A stretch of 64,000 nucleotides of DNA from Paenibacillus hexagrammi (GTDB taxonomy: Bacteria > Bacillota > Bacilli > Paenibacillales > NBRC-103111). The stretch is taken from the NCBI RefSeq assembly GCF_021513275.1, contig NZ_CP090978.1:6319001-6383000 (forward strand). The letters are read 5' to 3'. Under the pieces are notes generated by a model, which had not been told where the DNA came from, did no database searches, and was given only the letters and a program-made list of their open reading frames with translations. Positions 1 to 10,702 of the stretch are shown in pieces. Position 1 is the stretch's first letter, and every line of letters starts with the position of its first letter. Both the position numbers and the translations under genes were made by a program.

Positions 1-515
1 GCAGCTCGATTGACATTGCGGAATGCGGCGGTCACAATTCCCAGACCCTTTGCTTCTACTCGGGATTCGTGAACGACCTCCTTCATTGCTTTAATCAGCA
101 CAAAGCCATCGACTGAGATGGAAAGAAGCAGCACAAGCAGGTTCAGGATAAAGCCGGTCGAATGGACGGGGTGAAGGATCAAGTGATAGCCTTCTTTTAC
201 TGTTTCATAGGCCATAATCGTTACGACAATCACAGCGACCATACAAAATATGTTAATCACGCGGCCGAAACCCGTTGGGAATCGACGAGTGGGTTGTTTC
301 TCGGACAGTACACTACCTACAAAGACGAATGCTTGATTAACGGCATCCGCCACAGAGTGCATCGTTGAAGCGAACATAGCGCCGTTGCCCGTCATGGCGG
401 CTGCAATGCCTTTGATAATGGCGACGAGCGTGTTGCCTATAGCGGCTGACGCTGAAGAGGTATTACCTTTCTTGATCAAACTCCAAAATTCATTTCGTTC
501 CGGTTCAGAATCCAT
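1..515 (-). CDS. Cation diffusion facilitator family transporter (3' part outside window)
   Basis: The first 171 residues of a membrane transporter, reading from 515 leftwards and cut by the window edge. Residues after the ATG (MDSEPERNEFWSLIKKG) lead into a small-residue-rich helix. An HSVADAVNQ segment follows; it matches the HSxxD signature in helix 2 of CDF metal/proton antiporters, where His and Asp bind the divalent cation. Next come a cytoplasmic RRFPTGFGR-type loop and two more hydrophobic helices. This pattern matches a subgroup annotated as CDF transporters in Paenibacillus. An AGGAGG lies 13 bases upstream of the ATG, slightly far but the only good site. The gene is divergent from the Tet-like gene. 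The metal substrate cannot be told from this half. Confidence 0.8.
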   Translation of the reverse strand, partial: MDSEPERNEFWSLIKKGNTSSASAAIGNTLVAIIKGIAAAMTGNGAMFASTMHSVADAVNQAFVFVGSVLSEKQPTRRFPTGFGRVINIFCMVAVIVVTIMAYETVKEGYHLILHPVHSTGFILNLLVLLLSISVDGFVLIKAMKEVVHESRVEAKGLGIVTAAFRNVNRA

Positions 516-741
516 GGTAATGGGTGAGCCTCCTAATTCATAATTAAAATGGGTATATCGATTTTTACGTAGAAGGGAATGTAAAGTTTCATACGGGTAT
601 TCAGGCTCGTACAATAGGATTTGACAAAGTATGCCATATTCCAGCATGGTGCGCAAGTCGGTGGGGTGAAATTTGCAGGAATACATGGGGGAAGCTGCTT
701 CAGGACTTGCAAAATGCTCCGCATACCTACTCTCCGGAATG

Positions 742-770
742 TTGTGAACGCGCTTTTATTGTAATAAAAT
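742..770 (+). promoter_or_regulatory. Sigma-A promoter of the Tet(M)-like gene
   Basis: TTGTGA (742-747), 17-base spacer, TAAAAT (765-770), about 35 bases upstream of the ATG at 805. The short 5' leader leaves no room for the leader peptide and attenuator known from tet(M). The rest of 516-804 shows no other gene. Confidence 0.6.
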
Positions 771-804
771 AAAAAGCATACATGGCTAAACGAGGGAGCA
801 GAAG

Positions 805-2814
805 ATGATGAAAGCGGATACGCGGCCGGTTCTGATGAGGAACGTGGGCATCTTTGCACACGTGGATGCGGGGAAGACGACAACGACAGAGCATATCTTG
901 TACCGGAGCGGGCGCATCCGTTCGCTTGGAAGTGTAGACAGCGGTACTGCACAAACCGATTGGCTGGATGTGGAGCGGGAACGCGGGATTTCGATACGCA
1001 GCGCAACGACGTCATTTCTTTGGAAAAATACCTATATCAACTTGGTAGACACGCCGGGTCACGTGGATTTTTTATCGGAGGTGGAACGCTCTTTGCGGGT
1101 GATGGATGGCGCCATCTTGATCATCTCCGCCGTAGAGGGCGTACAATCGCAGACCGAGATGATTTGGCATGCGCTGCAAACACTTCGGATTCCAACGATT
1201 TTCTATATCAATAAAATGGACCGCATCGGCGCAGATGCGGAGCGGGTGCTTGGGGAGATCCACAAGCAGCTAACCCCGCTCGCGGTGCCGGTCACCGCAC
1301 CGCTGGGGCAATCGGACACGTTCCGCGGGTCCGTGTGCATTTGGGCCGGCGGCGAGGCTGCCGATGCCGCCGGGGTACGGGGCTTCGACGCGGCGTCCGC
1401 CGTCGAGAAGCTGTCTGAGCTCGATGAGCGCATGCTCGAGCGCTATATTGAAGGCTCGCCGATCGAAGCCGGCGAGGTGAAGGAAGCCCTGCGGCGATAC
1501 GCGCGGCAGGGGCAAGCCTTTCCTTTGCTGACGGGCGCGTCCAGCAAAGGGCTTGGGATCGAGGAGCTGATGCAGGCGATCCTCGATTATTTGCCCGAGC
1601 CGGGGGGCTGCGCGGAGCAGCCGCTCTCGGCGGTGGTGTTCAAGGTCGAGCGAGACAAGACCATGGGCCGTATGGCATACGTCCGCCTCTACGAGGGGAC
1701 GATCCGTAACCGGGACACCGTGCTGAACGCCACGCAGGGCGTGGAAGAGAAGGTGACCCAGATTCGCAAGATCGACGGCCGCAGAGCCGAAGATATCGGA
1801 GTTGTCATGGCCGGGGACATCGCGGCGGTGTGCGGCCTTTCGCAGGTGCGGATCGGCGACGTGCTGGGCCGTCCGGATGCCGTACCGGCATTGCCGCGCC
1901 TGGCGGTGCCGCTGCTCACCGTGCAGGTGCACGCCGAAAGCGAGCAGCAGTACCCGGCATTGGTCGCTGCGCTGCAGGAGCTGACGGATGAGGACCCGCT
2001 GCTGGATTTGCAGTGGCTGCAGGATGAGCGGGAGCTGCACGTGAAGGTGATGGGCGCGATCCAGCTGGAGATCCTGACGAGCCTTCTGCAGTCCCGCTTT
2101 GGACTGAAGGCTGCGTTCGGCCAGCCGTCCGTGATTTATAAGGAAACGCCTTCCCGAACAGGTGAAGGCTTCATTGCTTATACGATGCCCAAGCCATGCT
2201 GGGCGATCCTGCGGTTTCACATCGAGCCCGGCGAGCGAGGCAGCGGGCTTGTGTATCAATCGACGGTACGCGGTGAGCAGCTGCTCGCGCAGTACCAGAA
2301 TGAGGTGGAGCGCCGCGTGCCCGAGGCGCTTCAGCAGGGGCTGCTCGGCTGGGAGGTCACCGACCTCAAGGTGACGCTGGTCGAAGGCGAGCATCATGTT
2401 TGGCATACGCATCCGCTTGATTTTGCCGTTGCGACCCCTATGGGGATTATGCAGGGACTGGCGCAGACCGGGACGACACTGCTCGAGCCGATGCTGCAAG
2501 TCCGGATTACCGTTCCTGAGGAATACGGCGGCAAAGTGCTGAGCGACCTCGTTCAAATGCGCGCCGAATTCGAGCCGCCAAGCGTGGCGGGCGGACGGTT
2601 CTCAGTGGAGGGCAAGCTGCCGGCAGCCACCTCTCTGGATTATCCAGTTAAGCTCAGCGCTATGTCAAGCGGGCGTGGGGTCATTACTTCCTCGTTCGCG
2701 GGGTACCAAGACTGTCCTCCTGATGTCCATGCGGAGCGCAAGCGGCGGGGTGTCAACCCGCTGGATCAGTCCAAATACATTTTGGCCGTGCGCAAGGCAT
2801 TGTCTTCGTCCTGA
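805..2814 (+). CDS. Tet(M)/Tet(O)-type ribosomal protection GTPase
   Basis: A 669-residue EF-G-like translational GTPase. Visible motifs: P-loop AHVDAGKT (18-25), an RGIS switch I segment (60-63), DTPGH (82-86) and NKMD (136-139). Beta-barrel, EF-G domain IV and C-terminal domains follow. The length is close to Tet(M) (about 640) rather than EF-G (about 690), and the DAGKTTTTEHILYRSG and VDSGTAQTD segments are typical of ribosomal protection proteins. These proteins bind the ribosome and dislodge tetracycline using GTP. GGGAG six bases before the tandem ATG supports this start. It is a single gene with no transposon genes nearby and base composition like its neighbours, so a resident chromosomal copy is likely. 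Whether it confers resistance is inference. Confidence 0.85.
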   Translation: MMKADTRPVLMRNVGIFAHVDAGKTTTTEHILYRSGRIRSLGSVDSGTAQTDWLDVERERGISIRSATTSFLWKNTYINLVDTPGHVDFLSEVERSLRVMDGAILIISAVEGVQSQTEMIWHALQTLRIPTIFYINKMDRIGADAERVLGEIHKQLTPLAVPVTAPLGQSDTFRGSVCIWAGGEAADAAGVRGFDAASAVEKLSELDERMLERYIEGSPIEAGEVKEALRRYARQGQAFPLLTGASSKGLGIEELMQAILDYLPEPGGCAEQPLSAVVFKVERDKTMGRMAYVRLYEGTIRNRDTVLNATQGVEEKVTQIRKIDGRRAEDIGVVMAGDIAAVCGLSQVRIGDVLGRPDAVPALPRLAVPLLTVQVHAESEQQYPALVAALQELTDEDPLLDLQWLQDERELHVKVMGAIQLEILTSLLQSRFGLKAAFGQPSVIYKETPSRTGEGFIAYTMPKPCWAILRFHIEPGERGSGLVYQSTVRGEQLLAQYQNEVERRVPEALQQGLLGWEVTDLKVTLVEGEHHVWHTHPLDFAVATPMGIMQGLAQTGTTLLEPMLQVRITVPEEYGGKVLSDLVQMRAEFEPPSVAGGRFSVEGKLPAATSLDYPVKLSAMSSGRGVITSSFAGYQDCPPDVHAERKRRGVNPLDQSKYILAVRKALSSS

Positions 2815-2938
2815 TAACGTCACGGTTACGTGAGCTTGAGTTTGGATATTGGCGCAACTTCTGTGTGTTTGGCCGGAATAGCACTACCTCAGGCCATGCT
2901 CGACAATAGAAGGATAGGAACCTATCCGCTTCGCACAA

Positions 2939-2996
2939 GGGACCCATACGGAACTGCTCATCTGAAAGTGACGCAACCGCTAGGGGTCTTTTTGCT
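2939..2996 (+). terminator. Probable rho-independent terminator after the Tet-like gene
   Basis: GACCC near 2942 pairs with GGGTC near 2987. Partial pairing of TACGG with CCG-TA continues inward, and a T5 run follows. It lies upstream of the glpP promoter, so it most likely ends the preceding transcript rather than acting as a GlpP-controlled leader. Confidence 0.45.
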
Positions 2997-3073
2997 ATCC
3001 ATTCAGGTTATGATGGAAGGAGGGGGATTCTTTTTCGACAAAGCGGAAAAAAACATGGAATCAAAGAATGGAA

Positions 3074-3102
3074 TTGTAAGCGTATTCATAATGTTTTACA
3101 AT
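3074..3102 (+). promoter_or_regulatory. Sigma-A promoter of glpP-glpK
   Basis: TTGTAA (3074-3079), exact 17-base spacer, TACAAT (3097-3102). It gives a leader of about 85 bases before glpP. Confidence 0.65.
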
Positions 3103-3193
3103 AGGAAGAAAAGAAGGGGAATTTCCCGTGAACATAAAAGCGATTTTCATAAAAAGCAATCCGCTCATGGCGAACGTTTGAGGTGATGGCAGC

Positions 3194-5295
<2,102 letters not shown>

Positions 5296-5348
5296 GACAG
5301 AGTCATGGTATAGTTAGATCAAGTTAATAAACGGTTGGAGATCAGGAG

Positions 5349-5396
5349 AAACCACAGCAGCTTGTACGTTGATACGTATGGGTTTGTTGTGGTTTT
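5349..5396 (+). terminator. glpD leader terminator, likely GlpP-controlled
   Basis: AACCACAGCAG (5349-5359) pairs with TTGTTGTGGTT (5384-5394) in an 11-bp stem with two G-U pairs, followed by a run of T. It lies between glpK and glpD, just ahead of the glpD start. B. subtilis glpD has a terminator in the same place that GlpP overrides when glycerol-3-phosphate is present. Confidence 0.75.
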
Positions 5397-5419
5397 TTGC
5401 TGTTTGCCGGAGAGGAGAG

Positions 5420-7158
5420 ATGGGTGTGGAGAAGAACGGTGCTTTTCAGTTTTCAGGTACGGATAGAGGGGCGGTCTTACAAGCAATGGCCGAGCAGCCT
5501 CTGGATTTAATTGTCATTGGAGGAGGAATCACAGGGGCGGGAATCGTTCTTGATGCGCAAAGCCGGGGACTGCGTACAGCGCTTGTGGATATGCAGGATT
5601 TCGCAGCGGGGACATCGAGCCGTTCGACCAAGCTGGTTCATGGCGGTCTGCGTTATCTGAAGCAGCTGGATGTCAAGGTTGTCGCCGAGGTGGGCAAGGA
5701 ACGTGCTATTGTTTATGAAAATGGGCCGCATGTCACGACGCCCGAATGGATGCTGCTGCCGATTTATGAAGGCGGTACGTTTGGCAAATGGAGCACTTCC
5801 TTAGGTCTTAGGGTGTATGACTACCTGGCCGGCGTCAAAAGGAGCGAGCGACGCCGGATGCTGAGTGCGCCCGATGCCTTGCATCAGGAGCCGCTTCTGA
5901 AGCGAAATGGGCTAAAAGGCGGGGGTCATTATGTGGAATACCGTACCGATGATGCCCGTCTAACGATAGAAGTGATGAAGAAGGCGGTGGAGCTTGGGGC
6001 GCTCGCGGTCAATTATGCCAAGGTTGAGGAGCTGTTGACGGAGCAAGGCAAGCTGGTCGGGGTTAGGGTTGTGGATCAATTGAGTGCGGCCTGTGGAGCA
6101 GGTGGCGACGCTTCGAACGGTTCCAATTCGGAGCAGCCTCCATCCTATTCTATGTATGCGACGAAAATCATTAACGCAGCCGGGCCGTGGGTAGACTCGC
6201 TTCGGGAGATGGACGGATCCAAGCGGGGCAAAACGCTGCACTTGACCAAGGGGTGCATCTGGTCTTCGACCAGGCGCGCTTTCCGCTGCGTCAGGCTGTG
6301 TATTTTGATACGCCGGACGGACGGATGGTGTTTGCCATCCCGCGGGATGGCAAAACCTACGTCGGCACGACGGATACGAACTACAGCGGGGATACGGCTC
6401 ATCCCCGCATGACGGAATCCGATCGCCGGTATTTGCTGGAGGCGATCGGGTACATGTTTCCGTCCCTCGGTTTGATGGCGTCTGACGTCGAATCGAGCTG
6501 GACCGGGCTGCGTCCTCTGATCCATCAAGAGGGCAAGGATCCTTCGGAGATTTCGCGCCGTGACGAAATCTTTGTTTCTGAGTCCGGCCTCATTTCGATG
6601 GCCGGCGGCAAGCTGACCGGCTACCGCAAGATGGCGGAGACGGTCGTGGATCTCGTCGCCGCGCAGCTGGCGGCGGAAGGGCTGCTCACGGCGCCTGTGC
6701 CGCCGAGCCGTACCCGCACGCTGCCGATTTCCGGCGGCGATGTGGGCGGTTCGGCGCGGCTGGCGCCGTATGTTGAAGCAGCGGTCCGCCAAGGCGTAGG
6801 CCTGGGGCTGACCGAAGGCGAGGCCGCGCTGCTCGCGCGCCGGTACGGCTCCAATGTGGGAGCCGTGTACGAGCTGCTGGAGCAGCAACGGGCTGAGGCG
6901 GCGCAGCGGGGCTTGCCCGCCGCTGTGCTCGCTGCGCTCGCGTACGCGATGGAGCGCGAGATGGCGGTGACACCGGCGGACTTCTTTGTCCGCCGGACGG
7001 GCGCCCTCTTCTTCGACATCGCGTGGGTACACCAGTGGAAGGCGGGGGTGACCGCCTTCATGGCGGAGCGCTTCGGCTGGAGCGAAGCGCAGAGAGCCTC
7101 CCACGCCGCTGAGCTGGAGCGGCTGCTGCTTGATGCCGTTCAGCCGCTTGCGGACTGA
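5420..7158 (+). CDS. glpD: Aerobic glycerol-3-phosphate dehydrogenase, interrupted by a frameshift
   Basis: FAD-dependent oxidation of glycerol-3-phosphate to dihydroxyacetone phosphate, with electrons to quinone. The N-terminal part has the dinucleotide-binding segment [14 protein letters not shown], then [17 protein letters not shown]. The C-terminal part has [26 protein letters not shown] and [10 protein letters not shown]. Frame 2 carries residues up to HLTKG and frame 1 continues with VHLVFDQ. Joining them needs one extra G in the GGGG run at 6250-6253. Repaired length is about 579 residues against about 555 in B. subtilis; a Ser/Asn/Gly-rich insert near residue 230 explains part of the excess. 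AGGAG fits GTG 5426 (8 bases) better than ATG 5420 (2 bases). I favour a missing base call over a true mutation. Confidence 0.9.
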
Positions 7159-7175
7159 GCGCGGCTGGTCATAAA

Positions 7176-7222
7176 AAACAATCCTGTCTCCGGTTATTAC
7201 GCAGAGACAGGATTGTTTTTTT
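7176..7222. terminator. Bidirectional terminator between glpD and the 7221-7679 ORF
   Basis: A perfect 15-bp stem, AAACAATCCTGTCTC against its complement at 7204-7218, with A-runs on the left and T-runs on the right. It can end transcripts arriving from both sides. Confidence 0.9.
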
Positions 7223-7679
7223 ATTTGGAATAGATCTTAATAGGGATTAAGCAATCATTAGTCTCATAGGAAACGCCATCTACTAAGAATTTAAACCCGT
7301 ACACGTAATAGGCAACATAGGATTGCGCAACGTCATTAGGAATTGCTTCTAAAGGTGCCTTTACATACATGTTTTGATCAATTGTTACGATTTCGAATGG
7401 AGGTTTTCCAAACGGGGTGCTTACTCCAACATCTGCAAAGTACACTGTGCTGCTGATTAAAGGGGGCTGCTTAGCCCCTGGTATGTACTGGCTAGGCTTC
7501 ATAGATATTAGTAAGGAGTCTGCAGGAAACACCGAGTTTGTGAAAAGATCATTAGTGCTAGCGATTTCTCCGTTTTCAAAAATTGGCCTTTTCCCAGAAT
7601 TTTTACTTAGTTTTTCCCACATTGAGACGAAAGAACTTTTGTTATATGATGGAGAGCAGTGCGGTAATGTCCGATACAA
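7221..7679 (-). CDS. Hypothetical protein, possibly 5'-truncated
   Basis: 152 codons from a TTG at 7679, or about 133 from ATG 7622. I do not recognise the family. The sequence has no signal peptide or membrane helix. It is rich in Pro, Val and Tyr in a beta-like pattern (STVYFADVGVSTPFGKPP, YVAYYVYGFKFLVDGVSY). No ribosome binding site precedes either start, and the 5' end abuts aguA head to head, so the true N-terminus may be lost or in another frame. It is visibly more AT-rich than glpD and aguA. The good terminator at its 3' end supports a real gene or a recent remnant. Confidence 0.5.
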   Translation of the reverse strand: MYRTLPHCSPSYNKSSFVSMWEKLSKNSGKRPIFENGEIASTNDLFTNSVFPADSLLISMKPSQYIPGAKQPPLISSTVYFADVGVSTPFGKPPFEIVTIDQNMYVKAPLEAIPNDVAQSYVAYYVYGFKFLVDGVSYETNDCLIPIKIYSK

Positions 7680-7697
7680 TTTATGTCATGGAGCGAG

Positions 7698-8741
7698 ATG
7701 AATAACATGAACCCTAGAGAATTGAATTATAAAATGCCTGCGGAATGGACGAGCCATGAGCGTACGTTCATCTCTTGGCCGGTGAAGGACTCCATGGTGT
7801 ACCCGGAGGATCACGCTTCGGTGAGTGAGGGATATGCAGAGCTAGTGCGCGCGCTGGCTGAATTCGAGCCGGTCACGGTGCTGGTGAATCCGGCTGAGGC
7901 TGAGCAGGTGAAGGCTCTTTTTGATAACGACCGCATTGAGTTCCTGGAGATTGAGCACAACGATGCGTGGCTGAGAGACAATGGACCTACATTTGTCGTG
8001 AATGACAAGCAGGAAGTGGCCGGGGTGAATTGGAAGTTCAATGCATGGGGCGGCAAGTATTCCCCTTGGGATTTGGACGATGCGGTTGCGCCGCAAATTT
8101 TGGAGCACTATAAGGTAAAGCGGTTTGACGCTTCTCTTGTTATGGAAGGCGGCTCGATTCATGTTGATGGAGAAGGCACGCTCATTACAACAGAGGAATG
8201 CCTGCTAAATACGAACCGCAATCCGGATCTAAGCCGGGAGCAAATCGAAGATTACCTGGCGGAGTATGTGGCGGCAGAGAAGGTCATTTGGCTGAAGAAC
8301 GGTCTCAGCGGCGATGAGACGGACGGACATGTAGATAATGTGGCATGTTATGCAGCACCCGGCAAAATCATCATGCAAGTGTGCGATGATCCGGAGGACG
8401 AGAACTACGCAATTACGCAGGAGAATCTGCGCATTCTTGGTGAAGCTGTTGATGCCCGCGGCCGCAAGCTGGAAGTGATCCCGATCCAGCAACCGCCGAA
8501 GGCGATGTTTGAGGACAGCCGGTTGACGCTAAGTTACCTGAACTTTTACTTTGTAAACGGCGGTATTATTTTGCCGGTATTCGGAGGAGCTGCTGAGGAA
8601 ACGGACAAACTGGCTGCGAAAGTGCTTGGTGAAGCGTTCCCGGACCGCAAGATTCGCACGATTAACGGTATGGCGATTATTAAAGAAGGCGGCAATGTGC
8701 ACTGCACTACGCAGCAGATGCCTGCCGGAAAACGCGGCTAG
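7698..8741 (+). CDS. aguA: Agmatine deiminase
   Basis: Hydrolyses agmatine to N-carbamoylputrescine and ammonia, the second step of arginine-decarboxylase-based putrescine synthesis. A 347-residue guanidino-modifying enzyme with MPAEWTSHERTFISWP at the N-terminus, NDAWLRDNGP, EGGSIHVDGEGTL, GDETDGHVDN and the catalytic Cys336 in GGNVHC. ATG 7698 follows a GGAG by only four bases; ATG 7683 and 7707 are in-frame alternatives. The C-terminal residues after PAGK may be affected by a base miscall: adding one A in the AAAA run near 8728 would give a slightly different tail. The partner aguB follows about 100 bases downstream. Confidence 0.93.
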   Translation: MNNMNPRELNYKMPAEWTSHERTFISWPVKDSMVYPEDHASVSEGYAELVRALAEFEPVTVLVNPAEAEQVKALFDNDRIEFLEIEHNDAWLRDNGPTFVVNDKQEVAGVNWKFNAWGGKYSPWDLDDAVAPQILEHYKVKRFDASLVMEGGSIHVDGEGTLITTEECLLNTNRNPDLSREQIEDYLAEYVAAEKVIWLKNGLSGDETDGHVDNVACYAAPGKIIMQVCDDPEDENYAITQENLRILGEAVDARGRKLEVIPIQQPPKAMFEDSRLTLSYLNFYFVNGGIILPVFGGAAEETDKLAAKVLGEAFPDRKIRTINGMAIIKEGGNVHCTTQQMPAGKRG

Positions 8742-8751
8742 AACGCGTGAT

Positions 8752-8822
8752 GAAGTAAGACTTGAAGAAGTAGTAAGCAGCGAAGTAGTAAGAATTAAAA
8801 AAAGGCTTGAAGTAGTAAGCCG
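8752..8822 (+). repeat. Imperfect direct repeats between aguA and aguB
   Basis: The unit GAAGTAGTAAG occurs three times (around 8766, 8780 and 8810), with a related GATGAAGTAAG at the start. No stop codon interrupts one frame through the block (Val/Glu-rich), but that frame does not continue aguA and has no own start or binding site. It is probably non-coding spacer expanded by slippage. Confidence 0.6.
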
Positions 8823-8847
8823 AGAGAAACAAGAGAGGTGACTTACA

Positions 8848-9726
8848 GTGAGAAATGTAAAAGTAGCGGCAACGCAAATGAGCTGCTCTACGAATATAGA
8901 AGAGAACATCCGCAAGGCAGAGGGGCTTGTTCGTCAGGCGGCAGAGCAGGGCGCGCAAATTATTTTGATTCAGGAGCTGTTCGAGACACCGTATTTCTGC
9001 CAGAAGGAGAAATCCGACTATTACTGCTACGCAACCGAGCTGGAGCAGAATAAAGCGGTCAATCATTTTAAGAAGATCGCCAAAGAGCTTCAGGTTGTGC
9101 TGCCGATTAGCTTTTATGAAAAGAAAAACTATGCCCGTTATAACTCGCTGGCAGTCATTGACGCAGACGGCGAAGTGCTTGGCACCTACCGGAAGAGCCA
9201 TATTCCCGATGGTCCGGGGTATGAGGAGAAGTTTTATTTTAATCCGGGAGATACCGGCTTCAAAGTGTGGAAAACCCGCTACGCCAAGATCGGCGTCGGC
9301 GTCTGCTGGGATCAGTGGTACCCGGAGGCGGCCCGCTGCATGGCGCTGATGGGCGCGGAGCTGCTCTTCTACCCGACGGCGATAGGTTCTGAGCCGCAGG
9401 ACGGTTCGATCGACTCCAAGGACCACTGGCAAATGTGCATGCGCGGTCACGCCGCGGCGAACTTGATGCCGGTCATTGCATCTAACCGTATTGGCATGGA
9501 ATCCGATGAGGATTCGAGCATTACGTTCTATGGTTCTTCCTTCATTGCAGGTCCGGCGGGCAACAAGGTTGCCGAAGCGGGACGTGAGGAAGAGACGGTG
9601 CTGGTGGCTGAATTCGATCTGGATCAATTGGAAGTGCAGCGCATTGAGTGGGGTATTTTCCGCGACCGACGTCCGGACTTGTACCGTGCTATCGCCAGCT
9701 ATGACGGAGAGCAAATCATCAAGTAA
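8848..9726 (+). CDS. aguB: N-carbamoylputrescine amidase
   Basis: Converts N-carbamoylputrescine to putrescine, CO2 and ammonia. A 292-residue nitrilase-superfamily enzyme with the catalytic triad Glu43 (IQELFETPYF), Lys116 (YRKSHIPDGPGY) and Cys153 (GVCWDQWYPEAAR), all matching the carbamoylputrescine amidase branch. The GTG start is supported by GAGAGGTG nine bases upstream, and its first residues (RNVKVAATQM) match the family. With aguA it makes a two-gene putrescine module; the arginine decarboxylase is not in this window. A terminator follows directly. Confidence 0.95.
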   Translation: MRNVKVAATQMSCSTNIEENIRKAEGLVRQAAEQGAQIILIQELFETPYFCQKEKSDYYCYATELEQNKAVNHFKKIAKELQVVLPISFYEKKNYARYNSLAVIDADGEVLGTYRKSHIPDGPGYEEKFYFNPGDTGFKVWKTRYAKIGVGVCWDQWYPEAARCMALMGAELLFYPTAIGSEPQDGSIDSKDHWQMCMRGHAAANLMPVIASNRIGMESDEDSSITFYGSSFIAGPAGNKVAEAGREEETVLVAEFDLDQLEVQRIEWGIFRDRRPDLYRAIASYDGEQIIK

Positions 9727-9769
9727 AAAGCAAGGCGGATGATCCTGTAAAGGATTGCCCGCCTTTTGT
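9727..9769. terminator. Terminator shared by aguB and the DUF421 gene
   Basis: AAGGCGG pairs with CCGCCTT, and an inner GATCC/GGATT stem is closed by a short loop. T-rich and A-rich flanks are present on either side of convergent genes. Confidence 0.8.
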
Positions 9770-9773
9770 ACGT

Positions 9774-10490
9774 TTATGAAGAGCATTCCGCATACTTGTG
9801 GATGCTGAGTTTGTCCTGTTGGTCAACGGTCGCCAATGCAATCTCTTTGATATCCGTGCCGCTCTCGGCAAGCTTGCTTTGCAGCCAGATAGTGTCTTTT
9901 CCAATATGCTGAAGGATATGGGTGTTGATATGCCCGTCCATGATCAATGGCCATGTCAGGGAGAACGGTTGTGGGCTAAGGGACATGTCCATGGGAGTAA
10001 GAGGCTGATGGGAGGGCTCTATAAACATAGAAATGGTTCCACCGGGCTCCCAGAGTGCCAAAGCTACCTTACTGATGTCGTCCACCTGCTGTTTGCGCAG
10101 CTCTGAAAATAAATGCTCGATAGATATTCGTGCTTTGCCCAGGTTTTTGAGCCGGATTTGTCCGTGTTCAATCAGCAGAACCGGAGGAGGGTCGAAATAC
10201 CGCTGAAGCAGGTGCCATTTGAGGCTGAGCCATGACGTGAAAATGTACAGAATGACCAGGATAATCGTACAAATCATAGATCCTATTAATCCCAGGCGCT
10301 CATCCGAGAGCGGTTGGGCAATGATGTTGCCCAGGATAAGTGCGATGATGAAATCGAGAAACCGAAGCTGTGAAATGGTGCGCTGCCCCATTGATTTGGC
10401 AGCGATCAGCAGAAAGAGATAGCTAACCACTGCACGCAGGCCCCATTCGATCGCAGTTAAGGTTTCTTGGCTTTTATAGAAATCCCAAAT
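9774..10490 (-). CDS. DUF421 (YetF-type) membrane protein, probable ATT start
   Basis: About 238 residues: an N-terminal membrane region of three helices (SYLFLLIAAKSMGQRTISQLRF..., IALILGNIIAQPLSDE, GSMICTIILVILYIF), then the cytoplasmic DUF421 domain with the PPVLLIEHGQI motif. The nearest standard start is GTG 10430. However, family members begin about 20 residues earlier with a WDFYKSQETLTAIEWGLRA-type helix, and exactly that sequence is in frame up to ATT 10490. GAGGTGATG lies about seven bases before this ATT, and a stop codon lies just upstream, so ATT is the best start. The function is unknown; related YetF proteins are linked to spores and membranes. Confidence 0.8.
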   Translation of the reverse strand: MWDFYKSQETLTAIEWGLRAVVSYLFLLIAAKSMGQRTISQLRFLDFIIALILGNIIAQPLSDERLGLIGSMICTIILVILYIFTSWLSLKWHLLQRYFDPPPVLLIEHGQIRLKNLGKARISIEHLFSELRKQQVDDISKVALALWEPGGTISMFIEPSHQPLTPMDMSLSPQPFSLTWPLIMDGHINTHILQHIGKDTIWLQSKLAESGTDIKEIALATVDQQDKLSIHKYAECSS

Positions 10491-10643
10491 GGTGCATCAC
10501 CTCGTGAAGATGGTTTTCAAAAAATTCGCATAGATACTGGGTAACTTCCCCAATATACAGGGGGATCATGCATCCAATCCATACTACTTAAGAAAGGGGA
10601 AATCCATATATTTACAACCTTGAGTCAATTATGATACAGTAAG

Positions 10644-10657
10644 ACTGAACATTCAGT
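10644..10657. promoter_or_regulatory. TetR operator in front of its own gene
   Basis: Palindrome ACTGAACATTCAGT. The same half-sites (ACTGAA...TTCAGT) recur at 11338-11351 before the esterase gene. A weak promoter TTTACA-18-TACAGT overlaps its upstream side. Confidence 0.75.
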
Positions 10658-10702
10658 ATTAAAATATCAGAATCGCTTGATGAAGTCATAAGTAAGGTGG
10701 AC

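Larger units (their letters stand above)
2815..3193 (+). other. Intergenic region between the Tet-like gene and glpP
   Basis: 379 bases without a convincing gene; an open frame at 2830-3186 has no family resemblance and runs through the hairpin and promoter. It holds a hairpin with a T-run (2939-2996), a good sigma-A promoter (3074-3102) and the glpP ribosome binding site (GAGGTG before 3194). Confidence 0.7.

Noticed and set aside
1270..2556. 428-codon minus-strand open frame opposite the Tet-like gene
   Set aside because: A shadow of a GC-rich coding sequence; composition is His/Arg/Leu-rich and matches no family.
2940..2996. Weak resemblance to a c-di-GMP riboswitch (GAAAGTGACGCAA...GGGGTCT)
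   Set aside because: The other conserved blocks (GGCAAAC, AGCCGG, closing stem) are absent, the segment forms a simple terminator, and it is upstream of the glpP promoter.
2830..3186. 118-codon open frame between the Tet-like gene and glpP
   Set aside because: It runs through a terminator and a promoter, has a GTG start without a binding site, and its sequence matches nothing known.
8626..8841. Open frame covering the aguA end and the repeat block
   Set aside because: Lies mostly inside aguA in another frame. The open tail is caused by the GAAGTAGTAAG repeats.
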